64,000 nt of DNA from Citrus sinensis (Eukaryota > Streptophyta > Magnoliopsida > Sapindales > Rutaceae), in NCBI RefSeq assembly GCF_022201045.2, contig NC_068560.1, forward strand, positions 21,345,501 to 21,409,500, given 5' to 3'. Shown one piece after another: positions 1 through 10,210 of this stretch. Positions within the stretch are counted from its first letter, which is position 1. Every line of letters begins with the position of its first letter. The position numbers were made by a program, and so were the translations under genes. A model generated the notes under the pieces. It was not told the origin of the DNA and did no database searches. It saw only the letters and a list, made by a program, of their open reading frames with translations.

Positions 1-209
1 GGGTGACCACAAAACTTGATCCATCCTCTTCGTGTTACAACAATGTATATGTTGTTTATCATCCCCTTTGGCTATTTTAGAAATTGAAATCCCTTTTCTT
101 CCAGAATTTTTCGACGCTCGATAATGTCTTCAAATTTTTCCTCAGCTTTAAAATTATAAAAACACTTGGGGTCTATCAATTTACCAGCACGTGCTTTAAT
201 TTTTGGCAT
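1..209 (-). pseudogene. env-position ORF of the Athila-like element (plant 'putative transposon protein' domain), fragment
   Basis: From the ATG at 209-207 the frame reads 45 codons to a TAG at 74-72, then continues in frame to the window edge. Residues such as KCFYNFKAEEKF and, after the stop, GWIKFCGHP resemble the domain found downstream of pol in Athila-type elements, which usually continues with an LVREFYA-type motif, here off the window. The position after integrase fits. It is dead through the internal stop. The family assignment is from recall of the motif and has not been searched. Confidence 0.55.
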
Positions 210-839
210 AGCAATTTGAACAGAGTTTTGTTTTGCTTAAAAGAATAGAACATGAGAATGGTAAAGAAGTTGAAAGTTACTGATGGGCCAAGAAAGAGCA
301 ATAGTGAATTTCAAATATTCAAAGTGAAAGTAAAGCCCTAATTTATAGCAAAAGAAAAATGGAAAGAGAAAGGTAATTAATAGGATAAACTTGGAAATAT
401 TCTTTGAATTTTAAAAACAAATTTTAAAAAGAAAGCAAAGGATATATGTCACGGTAAATCCGGTTTTGTCGAATTGTCCTTGTCATAAATTCTGATCTGT
501 TGACATGAGCATGTTTGCCCTCTAATAGTAAAAATCCAAAGTTGACAGTGCAGTGGTAAAAATTGTTGCTATAACAACCAATCTGTTGGTACAACAACAA
601 CGATAAATGCCTCTGTTGTTTGAGAACCATCTTCTAACTACCACGCTGTAAATGATGTTGCAGCAATTCCTTTTGGTTTCTTTATCCACACATTTTTTTT
701 TATGTCAACTTATACTTGCTGCAATTTAACATAAGGAAATAAAAAAAATAAAGAAATTAGATGTACAATTAAAATAACAAAAAGACAAATTAAACAATTT
801 TTAAAACTAAATTTAATGCTTAAAAAAACTTAAAACAAC
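210..839. other. non-coding stretch of the Athila-like element between pol and the downstream ORF
   Basis: No credible reading frame. It lies between the end of integrase and the env-position ORF. It contains short echoes of GTTGTTGTAACAAC-type sequence that also occur elsewhere in this element. Confidence 0.4.
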
Positions 840-2436
840 TTCCTCCATTAGGTTGCCTTCTAATCAGCGCTTGATTTTAAGTCTTTCAACCTGACCATCC
901 CTGATTGCTCAAGTTGGGTCCTTTAAGAACAAATCCTCCCTTGGATTGTTCATAGCAGCTCCAATGTATTGCTTTACTCTTTGTCCATTCATTTTGAATT
1001 CTTGGCATGTCTTTTCATCTTAAAGTAGCCCTGTGAGGATAAACTTTGATAAGTTTGAAAGGCCCTAACCATCTAGACTTTAATTTTTCAAGAAAGAGCT
1101 TTAGTTTTGAATGATAAAGCAAGATTTGTTGATTTAGAATGAGCTCTCTCTGCTGGATTTCCTTGTCATGACATTACCTGGTCCTCTCCTTGTAGATTCT
1201 TGAATTTTCATAGGAAAACAATCTTAACTCTTCTGTCTCACAAAGATGTAACTTCCTCTATTCTGTTGTAGCAATAATATCCATGTTCAGTTGTGTTTAT
1301 TACCCAATATGCTTTGTACTCTAGCTCTACCGGCAAATGGCATGCTTTCCCATAAATAATTATGGATGGAGACATGCCAAGTGGAGTTTTATAAGCTGTT
1401 CGGTAAACCCATAAGAAGTCATTTAATCTAAGAAACCAATTCTTCTATTGGGATTCACCATTTTCTCCAAAATATTTTTTATCTCCCCATTGTACACTTC
1501 TGTCTAACCATTTTTTTGTGGATGAAATGTTGTAGCAACTTTATGCTTGATCTTATACTTTGCCAATGCTGCAACAAACATCATGTTGTAAAAATGTGTT
1601 CCTTTATCACTAACTATGGCTTTAAGAGTGCCAAACCTTGAGAAAATATTCTTCTAAAGAAACTTCACCATTGCCTTATCATTTTTTTTTGTTGTCAATA
1701 CTGCAGCTTCTACCCACTTGGATACACAGTCCACAACAACCAAGATATATAAGTTTCCGAAGGAGGGTGGAAATGGTCTCATAATGTCTATTCCCCATAC
1801 ATAAAAAAGTTCAATCTTTAAGATGTTGGTTAATGGAATTTCATGCTTTTTAGAGATGTTTCATGTTCTTTGGCACCTGCCACAATATTTAACAAACTCG
1901 TAAGCATCCTAGAAAATATATGGCCAATAATAATTGTTTGAAGAACTTTTGCTGTTGTTTTGTGTCCTCTAAAGTGTCCACCATATGCTGTAGCATGACA
2001 AGACTGTAAAATATTGAAAAGTTATTGATTAGGAACACATCTTCTAATCAAATGATCTCAACACAATTTGTACAAGTAAGGGTCATCCCACTGATAGCTT
2101 CTGACATCATGGAGAAATCTTTTCTTCTACTGGTAATGGAAATTAGGTGGTAGTATTATATTCACCAAATAACTAACAAAATCTGCATACTATAGGAATC
2201 CAGATTGTTGTAGCATCTATGCATGCTATATCATCAGTAATTACTCATCAGGAAAAGTTTTTGTTATGTCTTGCTTAGTTAGAGTGCTTGCCTCTGCTTC
2301 TAGCCTTGAGAGATGATCTGTTACTTGATCCTTAGTGCCTTTTCTATCCATAATCTCTTGGTTAAACTCTTGTAGTAACAAAATCCACTTAATCAACCTT
2401 AGTTTAGCATCCGTCTTTGAAATCAAATACTTTATA
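840..2436 (-). pseudogene. integrase and C-terminal RNase H of the Athila-like element
   Basis: Reading leftward from 2436 are the end of RNase H ([25 protein letters not shown], to about 2241), the integrase zinc-binding region (DDPYLYKLC, DHLIRRCVPNQ around 2040-2090), the catalytic core with VSDKGTHF (about 1600), HPQKNG and a stop before TEVYNGEIKNILEK, and the C-terminal part with FKMNGQRVKQYIG near 980. Many in-frame stops and shifts show it is dead. Its upstream half resumes at 10211. Confidence 0.8.
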
Positions 2437-3796
2437 TGAAATACAAGTATGCAACCCAAGAGGGGGGGTGAATTGGGATTTTAAAAATTATGCAATATAA
2501 TTCTCTCAACAATTTAATCTATTGCCTTAATCAAATTGAAAACAATAAATTCAATCATGCACAATATTAAAAGAGTAAGGGAAGAGAAAACAAACACAAA
2601 GATTTTTTACGTGGTTCGGCAATCCCCGCCTACGTCCACGCCTCCAAGCTCACCGGGCTTGAGGATTTCACTAAGCTAGCCTCCCAAGGCTTCAAACGCT
2701 TACAATTGACTTCCAAGGTGTCAATGGACCTTTACAACAAGAGATTATCCCCAATCTCTTAACCCAAGTGTATCCCAACACTTACAATCACTCAAAGTAG
2801 AAGATTACAAATTATTTTTCTCTCACACAATATTTAAGATTACAAATCAATGCCCAATGTGTGAATAGATGGAGAGAGAATGTGTTTAAAGCTCAATGAA
2901 GATTGTATTCTCGAATATAAGCTCAATGATTGTGTTGTGATCAACCTTCTTTGAATTTGAATGAGCCTATTTATATCTGGAGCTGAAAATCTAGCCGTTA
3001 CAAACTGTCGGGCAGAAAACGGTTCGCCGTTAACGATAAACGGTTAACCGTTTCGCTTGTTCAAAGTTACCGTTGGACCAGAATTCAAATAAACGGTTTG
3101 CCGTTTAGGATTGCCCTTTCGCCGTTAACTTCCAGAGACCTGCAAGATGAGCATTCGTTATACGTTTACGCTAAACGGTTAAGGACTTGCGTGAGGTAAC
3201 GTTTCTGGATATTATCGGTTAACCGTTTGAACAATAATCGGTTAGCCGTTTGTCTCCAGTAACCTGCAAAATGAACATCAGTTAATCAATACCAGAGGCG
3301 GACAACCCTCAATTCTGGACGTTATCGGTTAACCGTTTAAAAAGAAACGGTTCACCGTTAGTTTCCAGTAGCCTTCCTATCTTGGGTGTTTTCTGTTAAG
3401 CGTAAACGGCTAGAGCTTAGGCAATATGATGCTCTCTGGTGATAATCGGTTAACCGTTTAAAAATAAACGGTTCACCGTTAGTTTCCAGTAACCTTCCCA
3501 TCTTGGGTGTTTTCCGTTTTCCATGAACGGTTAGAGGTTAAGGAAATGTGTTACTCTCTGCCTTTAATCGGTTAACCGTTTAAAATAAACGGTTCACCGT
3601 TTATGACCAGTATTGCAATTTTAAACAAGTTTTTGCAGAGAATTTCTTTCTAATTTGAAATCCATCTTTTATGAAGAAATAAGGCAATGATTAAAAGAGT
3701 TTTCGTTTATTAAGAAATAACTCCATTATTTTTGTCAAAATACATTTAAAATTTGTTATCATCAAAATCAATATTATTAACATATTTATGTTAACA
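2437..3796 (-). repeat. 3' LTR of the non-autonomous copia-type element
   Basis: 1360 bp with TG...CA ends. It matches 8851-10210 with a constant offset of 6414 and no difference seen. U3 is the right part (about 2945-3796), with a TATA box on the minus strand at 2968-2975. The part from about 3214 to 3610 is built of imperfect units of roughly 110-122 bp, each beginning with ATCGGTTAACCGTTT. Confidence 0.95.
2968..3610 (-). promoter_or_regulatory. U3 promoter of the copia-type element with AACGG/CCGTT array
   Basis: Minus-strand TATAAATA at 2975-2968 is preceded, within about 640 bp, by some 24 copies of AACGG or its complement CCGTT, often paired as dyads such as AAACGGTTAACCGTTT. Chance would give one or two. 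Plant LTR promoters are known to carry tandem activator-binding boxes (Tnt1 BII boxes, the Tto1 motif bound by NtMYB2). AACGG is also the core of MYB3R-bound mitosis-specific (MSA) elements, so MYB-type control is an inference. The same array sits at 9382-10024 in the 5' LTR, the copy that would drive transcription. Confidence 0.6.
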
Positions 3797-3811
3797 ATCT
3801 CCCCCTTTTTG
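3797..3811 (-). other. polypurine tract
   Basis: Minus strand reads AAAAAGGGGGAGAT directly before the 3' LTR, the expected place and composition for plus-strand priming. Similar CTCCCCCTT blocks recur on the plus strand near 3841, 3858, 3995, 4880 and 5115. Confidence 0.85.
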
Positions 3812-5462
3812 ATGATGACAAATTTCATTCAAAGTTTTAGCTCCCCCTTAATATGTGCTCCCCCTACATGTATGGCCAAAATGAGAAATGTGAATAAAAG
3901 GATTCTTGCTTTAAATTTCCCATTTTAAATCCAAAAAAAAATATGTCATTAAATCCCAAAAAAAAATCATCTTCATCTTAAAAAGCCACAAAATATCTCC
4001 CCCTTCATCATCAAAAAGAAAAGAGGAAATAAGAAATACGTAAATCCGTTTAAAAAAAAATTGTCCGGTTATGGCGAGTGGAAATTTCGGCAGAGTTTTC
4101 CCTTAAAAATGAGCAAAACCAGTAATACAAAGTGAGAGAAAAAACACTTCCAAAAATAGATTAACAGCAACTGCTTCTTCCAACAAGCCAACAACTCCAT
4201 GAACAAACATATATCAACACTCCAATATCCACAAATAATCTAATATGATAATATCCAACAATCAGTCAATCACAAATCATCAATCATGTAATCATCAAGA
4301 ACATCACAAATATATGCATCAAAATCCATGAGAGAAATATAAAAATGCTAAAAATCAAAATGAAGAATGTATGTGCGAAAACAGAACTCAGAAACTATGG
4401 AGGTGGAGAAGATGTGCTCCCCGGATCATATTCGAAATAGCTAATTAAAAATTTAACCAAAATGATTTTATCCAAAAAAATCATATTTATCTCCCCTTTC
4501 ATCATAAAAAAAGAAAAGAAAAGATAGATAGATGCAATTGAAACAAAATCATTAAAAATAATTTAATAAAGATATTACCCATTTTGTGCGAGAAAAAATT
4601 TCGGCAAAGTCTCCCCTTTAAAAATGAACAAATCCTTAAATACACAACATGGTTAAAAATACTTCCATATAAGCTTAAACAATTATAATAAATCAACAAC
4701 TCCATCCATTCATCAAGCAATGCACATATAATCATTAATCATCAAAATCAATATGAATTCCTCAAACACTTGTAACAATTAAATCCGAGGATTCCATAAT
4801 CATATATCAACCATTAAAAGAATGCTCAAAATGCATATTATTTCCCCCAATTTATATCATTAAAATGATTTATTACTTTGTCTCCCCCTTTGGACAATAA
4901 AAATGTTCAAAAAGCATATTATCCAAAATAGAACAAGTAATAAGCTAAGCAAGGGAATGCAAAAGTCATAAGAGCATAATGTCAACAATTCAAAAAACAT
5001 ATAATTACTAATCACATTTTAGAAATCAAGACAACTAAACTCATCAAAGATCTAATGTGACATTTTAATATAATTTACACTCTCATATGCGCCAAGATCT
5101 CAAGGATCATGTATTTCTCCCCCTTTCGATATTATTTAAAGCAAGTAATGGATATTTAACAATACGTCAAGAAAGCATACAAAAAATGTATCCATTCACC
5201 AATCATAGATTCCATAAGATCAAATTTCATCAACTACAATGGAATCATCAAAGCACATTCTTTGTCATCAAAGCATAAGTATATAATAGCAATATATAGA
5301 TAATCAAAATCAACATATGCCATTATAGATCATCAAAATCAACATAGCTAAAAAGCCATCATTATGAGCTAAAGAACAAGTGATCAAATCCATTATTACA
5401 AATGCTCACATATATTTTTAAGTGATGATCTAGTAGTTACACCTTATGATGGATCTTCAAAA
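3797..5462 (-). other. AT-rich non-coding 3' part of the copia-type element, with an internal duplication
   Basis: No pol coding was found. Blocks near 4075-4260 and 4585-4760 are diverged copies of each other: both have ATTTCGGCA-AGT, then a C-rich run, AAAAATGA-CAAA, and a later CAACAACTCCAT. They are about 520 bp apart. Several CTCCCCCTT motifs, like degenerate polypurine tracts, are scattered through it. Confidence 0.6.
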
Positions 5463-5945
5463 TTAAATTCTTAAGGTGAGAAGAAATATACCTCCTCTCT
5501 TTAGGGAGTGTTTGAAAAGTACCTTCATCTTACTCCACATTTGTTTCTTCATGTTGCTCCTTTTGATTTTCAAGTGGTGCATTCTTTTGGCTATCATTTG
5601 ATAATCTTCTTGTAGCTTTTCATCTACATTATCATCAACAACAACTTTCTCCATAGAGGAAGAATTAGACTCATCAAATATAACATGTATAAATTCTTCC
5701 ACAATCAAAGTTCTTTTGATATACACTCCATAAGTTTTGCTTGTGTTTGAATAGCCAAGAGAAATACCAACATCAAATTTTGGATCAAATTTGCCAAGAT
5801 TATCTTTTGTGCTCAAAATAAAACATTTGCATCCAAATATCAAATAATAATCATCATCAATCCACAATGAAAGCAACAATGCATATGAAAATGTAGGTGC
5901 ATAATATAATAGAAAACTATGGTAAAATCCATAAGGAGAGCACAC
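5463..5945 (-). pseudogene. copia integrase C-terminal remnant
   Basis: The central part reads YLIFGCKCFILSTKDN followed by GKFDPKFDVGISLGYS and VYIKRTLIVEEFIHVIFDE, the typical segment after the copia integrase core. It is followed by unrelated, lysine-rich codons and a stop. It is the only clear pol sequence in the element. The catalytic core upstream and the RT downstream are missing. Confidence 0.75.
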
Positions 5946-6179
5946 TATGGAAGTGGTAATTTGAAATACTCAAAATGCACAAATTCGAATTTTTTTAAGA
6001 TATTGAGTAAAAAGTGTAAGTTGGAATCAATTAAAACAATTTTAGAGATGATTTTAGACACAAGAATGGATGAGAATAATTTATATGAATCAATTTGGAT
6101 TGAAAACGAATGAGAATGATGGATTTTGGAATGAAATCAAGTGAGGAGTAATTGGCTTTTAGTGAGAAAGAGAGAAACG

Positions 6180-6620
6180 GAAAGCCGAAAGAGAGGGAGA
6201 AGATGAATAGTTGAAATAGCACCCGAAACCGGATTGCCGAATGAGCTTAACCGGAAATCCGGTTGGTTCCAGCAAATGTTTCACGCAAATCCGGTTTTCT
6301 GGATAACACGAACCGGCTTGCCGGTTGGATCCAGAAGATAGCAAGAGAGAATCGGCTTGCCGATTTGCCAAAATGCAGCTCGAATTCAGAATTCCGAATT
6401 GACAGAACCGGAAATCCGGTTTGGTCCAACAAGCGTTCCTTGCGAATCCGGCTTTCCGGTTTTGCTAACCGGTAGTCCAATTTGAGGCAGAAAGTAACAT
6501 GCAAACTATATACCGTTGGAAAGATAATTAAGTTAGCTTTCCAATAAATTTTACAGAGCTGGATTTGGAGTTCTCTAGAAGGAGTTATGACCAATTCATT
6601 ACAACTTGTGCAGACTAGAG
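6180..6620. repeat. block of CCGG-centred dyads inside the copia-type element, LTR-like
   Basis: It contains ACCGGAAATCCGGTT, AACCGGCTTGCCGGTT, ATCGGCTTGCCGAT, a second ACCGGAAATCCGGTT and AATCCGGCTTTCCGG within about 260 bp, then CCGTTGGAAAGATAATTAAG and TTCTCTAGAAGGAGTTATG. The layout parallels the U3 dyads of the flanking LTRs but uses another core. A likely reading is a fragment of the LTR of a sister family captured by recombination. Confidence 0.5.
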
Positions 6621-6972
6621 ATTTTCACAATAATTAAACATATAAACATTCAAAAGTGAATAAATTAAACACACCACTTAACTATCATGCTTAAACACTT
6701 CATAAACATTAACATCAAACAAATCCATCATGATAAATCACTCAATATTACACACAATGATAATTCCATCATGTAAACATACAAGCATACTTTCGCAACT
6801 TTATTTATCATGATTCATTCAACAAAATTAATATGGCAAGAATTGTTACCAAAATAATTAAATCATCTTGCCTCATCTTTTTCTCTTAGATCATGCTCAA
6901 ATGATTATCCTCACAAGCTTCCATCAAGGAACTTCTCCACCATTCCTTGATTGTGGTACCTACAAAACAAAT

Positions 6973-7686
6973 TCAAGTTGTGTGCTTTGGTACCCAAATA
7001 CTCTTGGGTCCTTGAACGTTAGATTTAATTTCTTTTGGAACCCAAATACATTTTACTCCATAATACGCATTTCTCTTAACTGGACATCTAAAACTCATAT
7101 GACCATTTCCATTACAATAATGACAAATAATTTTATGATCACTTGTGGAGGTAGCCTTAACAAAATAATTCTTATAATATTTTTGTTTCAAGTAAGGCTT
7201 ATACCCAAGTCCTCCTTTATCAAACACACATTTTTGAGTGCTTAGTAATTTTTCTAAGTTCTTTTGACCATTTGTGAATTTTAACACAATTTCGTTGAGC
7301 TCATTACTCTTCTTCTTAAGCACTTCATTTTCTTTCATCAATTCACCAACATGTGATTTTTCATGCTCATATGAAGTACTTTGTTTGCATTTAAATGATG
7401 CAATTCTATCATGCAAAATTTTATTATCTAACTCTAGTCCTTTAATCTTTTCATTTAATGAACCATTGCATTTTTGTAAAGCATCATTTTCATTTTTCAA
7501 GTCATTTACATGTGATTCTAGATGCTTCTGTGAAGTGCTAGATTTCTCATTTGATAATGCAACTCTATCATGCAATGTTTTATTCTCTAATTCTAGGCAT
7601 GTAATCTTTGCACTTAGAGATTCATTCTCATTTGTGAGCTTTACCATTTTCTTTTTAAGACAAGCATTCTTTCTACCAATTTTTAT
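6973..7686 (-). pseudogene. C-terminal Gag extension, in frame after a TAG, with coiled-coil repeats and second zinc knuckle
   Basis: The frame continues directly from gag after the TAG at 7689-7687 and runs 237 codons to a stop. It holds at least two tandem heptad-rich repeats of about 57 residues (compare ITCLELENKTLHDRVA with IKGLELDNKILHDRIA) and a CCHC knuckle, CHYCNGNGHMSFRC, then the IWVPK motif usual just before copia protease. Downstream codons (to about 6880) are interrupted by stops before the expected protease start. It is made only if the TAG is read through or if translation restarts at the Met at 7647. Confidence 0.7.
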
Positions 7687-8793
7687 CTAATTATCATGCA
7701 ATTCTTTAAAAGCATCATATAATTCATCATAAGTAGAAAGATCATTTACCTCATCAAGTTCATCATCCGATTCATCTCCAATTGCCATGAGAGCTAGATT
7801 TGTCATTTCTTGATGTTCTTCACGATCACTTGTTTCCTCATCGCTATCATCCCATGTGGCTACCATTGCTCTCTTCTTGAGCTTATTGAGAAGAGGGCAT
7901 TCCGTTCTTATATGACCGGGCTTCTTGCACTCATAACATTTGATTACTTCCTTCTTCTCCTTTCGGTTCTTGAGGTCTCTAGATTTTCTTAGCTCACTGG
8001 ATTTCTTAAAAAGTTTTCTAAGCCTCCTAGCCAGCATATCCAACTCCTCCTCATCCAGCTCACTTTCCTCATCACTCTCATATTTCGAGACTTTGAGAGC
8101 AATGCTTTTCTTCTTCTCCTCATTGCTTCTTTCGGCTGCCATGTCTTCCTCATAAGAAATAAGAGAACCAATTAAATCATCAATAAGTAAGATATTCAAA
8201 TCTTTAGCTTCCTCAATGGCAGTCCTTTTTTGTCTCCATTCCTTAGGTAACGACCTAATGATTTTCTTAACTTTCTCGCTATTTGAAAAGGTCTTTCCTA
8301 GGGCTCCTAGAGTATTCACTATGTCCGTAAATCTAGTATACATAGAATATACACTCTCATTTTGTTCCATTTGAAACAATTCATATTGTCGAGTGTACCT
8401 ACTAATTTTAGACTCTTTCACTTGATTTGTGCCTTCATAAACAACTTCAAATTTGTGCCAAATTTCATTAGCACTTTCACAACTAGATACTCTATGAAAC
8501 TCTTTCTTATCTAGTGCACAAAACAAGACATTCATAGCTTTGGAGTTTAGAGAAGCTTTTCTCTTTTCTAATTCATTCCATTCCCTTGAAGGTTTTGGAA
8601 TATCTTCCCCGACTTCGTTTTTAGTCAAAGGCATAAATGGACCATCACAAACAATTTCCCAAATATCATAATCTAAAGCTTGTAAATAAATTCTCATCCT
8701 AGTTTTCCAATATGGGTAGTCATTACCGTCAAAGAACGGTGGTCTAATTGTGGATTGTCCTTCCCTAAAAATTGAGTCATTATGGGTTGCCAT
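7687..8793 (-). CDS. Gag protein (UBN2-type, CCHC zinc knuckle) of the non-autonomous element
   Basis: 368 codons. The start lies 44 bp after the primer site. N-terminal PPFFDGNDYPYWKTRM and a following helical region match the copia Gag (UBN2) domain, about residues 15-240. Acidic and lysine-rich linkers follow, then a C-X2-C-X4-H-X4-C knuckle, CYECKKPGHIRTEC, near residue 287, and an acidic tail with KELHDN before TAG. The frame is otherwise clean, in keeping with recent activity. It would form virus-like particles that package the element RNA, with polymerase and integrase from a full relative. Confidence 0.85.
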   Translation of the reverse strand: MATHNDSIFREGQSTIRPPFFDGNDYPYWKTRMRIYLQALDYDIWEIVCDGPFMPLTKNEVGEDIPKPSREWNELEKRKASLNSKAMNVLFCALDKKEFHRVSSCESANEIWHKFEVVYEGTNQVKESKISRYTRQYELFQMEQNESVYSMYTRFTDIVNTLGALGKTFSNSEKVKKIIRSLPKEWRQKRTAIEEAKDLNILLIDDLIGSLISYEEDMAAERSNEEKKKSIALKVSKYESDEESELDEEELDMLARRLRKLFKKSSELRKSRDLKNRKEKKEVIKCYECKKPGHIRTECPLLNKLKKRAMVATWDDSDEETSDREEHQEMTNLALMAIGDESDDELDEVNDLSTYDELYDAFKELHDN

Positions 8794-8836
8794 GGATCTT
8801 TAACTCTAGACGGTTAAGTCTACACAAGAGCACCTT

Positions 8837-8848
8837 GCTCTGATACCA
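8837..8848 (-). other. primer binding site (initiator Met tRNA)
   Basis: Minus strand TGGTATCAGAGC, two bases from the end of the 5' LTR, complements the 3' end of plant initiator Met tRNA, the usual copia primer. Confidence 0.9.
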
Positions 8849-8850
8849 AT

Positions 8851-10210
8851 TGAAATACAAGTATGCAACCCAAGAGGGGGGGTGAATTGGGATTTTAAAA
8901 ATTATGCAATATAATTCTCTCAACAATTTAATCTATTGCCTTAATCAAATTGAAAACAATAAATTCAATCATGCACAATATTAAAAGAGTAAGGGAAGAG
9001 AAAACAAACACAAAGATTTTTTACGTGGTTCGGCAATCCCCGCCTACGTCCACGCCTCCAAGCTCACCGGGCTTGAGGATTTCACTAAGCTAGCCTCCCA
9101 AGGCTTCAAACGCTTACAATTGACTTCCAAGGTGTCAATGGACCTTTACAACAAGAGATTATCCCCAATCTCTTAACCCAAGTGTATCCCAACACTTACA
9201 ATCACTCAAAGTAGAAGATTACAAATTATTTTTCTCTCACACAATATTTAAGATTACAAATCAATGCCCAATGTGTGAATAGATGGAGAGAGAATGTGTT
9301 TAAAGCTCAATGAAGATTGTATTCTCGAATATAAGCTCAATGATTGTGTTGTGATCAACCTTCTTTGAATTTGAATGAGCCTATTTATATCTGGAGCTGA
9401 AAATCTAGCCGTTACAAACTGTCGGGCAGAAAACGGTTCGCCGTTAACGATAAACGGTTAACCGTTTCGCTTGTTCAAAGTTACCGTTGGACCAGAATTC
9501 AAATAAACGGTTTGCCGTTTAGGATTGCCCTTTCGCCGTTAACTTCCAGAGACCTGCAAGATGAGCATTCGTTATACGTTTACGCTAAACGGTTAAGGAC
9601 TTGCGTGAGGTAACGTTTCTGGATATTATCGGTTAACCGTTTGAACAATAATCGGTTAGCCGTTTGTCTCCAGTAACCTGCAAAATGAACATCAGTTAAT
9701 CAATACCAGAGGCGGACAACCCTCAATTCTGGACGTTATCGGTTAACCGTTTAAAAAGAAACGGTTCACCGTTAGTTTCCAGTAGCCTTCCTATCTTGGG
9801 TGTTTTCTGTTAAGCGTAAACGGCTAGAGCTTAGGCAATATGATGCTCTCTGGTGATAATCGGTTAACCGTTTAAAAATAAACGGTTCACCGTTAGTTTC
9901 CAGTAACCTTCCCATCTTGGGTGTTTTCCGTTTTCCATGAACGGTTAGAGGTTAAGGAAATGTGTTACTCTCTGCCTTTAATCGGTTAACCGTTTAAAAT
10001 AAACGGTTCACCGTTTATGACCAGTATTGCAATTTTAAACAAGTTTTTGCAGAGAATTTCTTTCTAATTTGAAATCCATCTTTTATGAAGAAATAAGGCA
10101 ATGATTAAAAGAGTTTTCGTTTATTAAGAAATAACTCCATTATTTTTGTCAAAATACATTTAAAATTTGTTATCATCAAAATCAATATTATTAACATATT
10201 TATGTTAACA
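8851..10210 (-). repeat. 5' LTR of the non-autonomous copia-type element
   Basis: 1360 bp, the apparent perfect twin of 2437-3796. TATA box on the minus strand at 9389-9382. The target duplication TTATA follows at 10211-10215. Confidence 0.95.

Larger units (their letters stand above)
2437..10210 (-). mobile_element. non-autonomous, Gag-coding Ty1/copia-type LTR retrotransposon, very recent insertion
   Basis: Two LTRs (2437-3796 and 8851-10210), each 1360 bp, start TGTTAACA and end TTTCA on the minus strand and look identical on line-by-line reading. Target duplication TTATA lies at 2432-2436 and 10211-10215. Primer site TGGTATCAGAGC (initiator Met tRNA) is next to the right LTR and the polypurine tract next to the left one, so transcription is on the minus strand. 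The 5054-bp interior codes a long Gag but only a short integrase remnant; no reverse transcriptase, RNase H or protease was found. The element therefore depends on proteins supplied in trans, yet identical LTRs mean it transposed very recently. Confidence 0.92.

Noticed and set aside
4502..4735. 77-codon minus-strand ORF in the copia interior
   Set aside because: AT-rich hydrophobic chance frame across a duplicated non-coding block. Checked for RT or protease motifs; none found.
7274..7690. 138-codon plus-strand ORF
   Set aside because: Antisense shadow of the coiled-coil Gag extension; the Ser/Phe-rich composition reflects Glu/Lys codons on the other strand.
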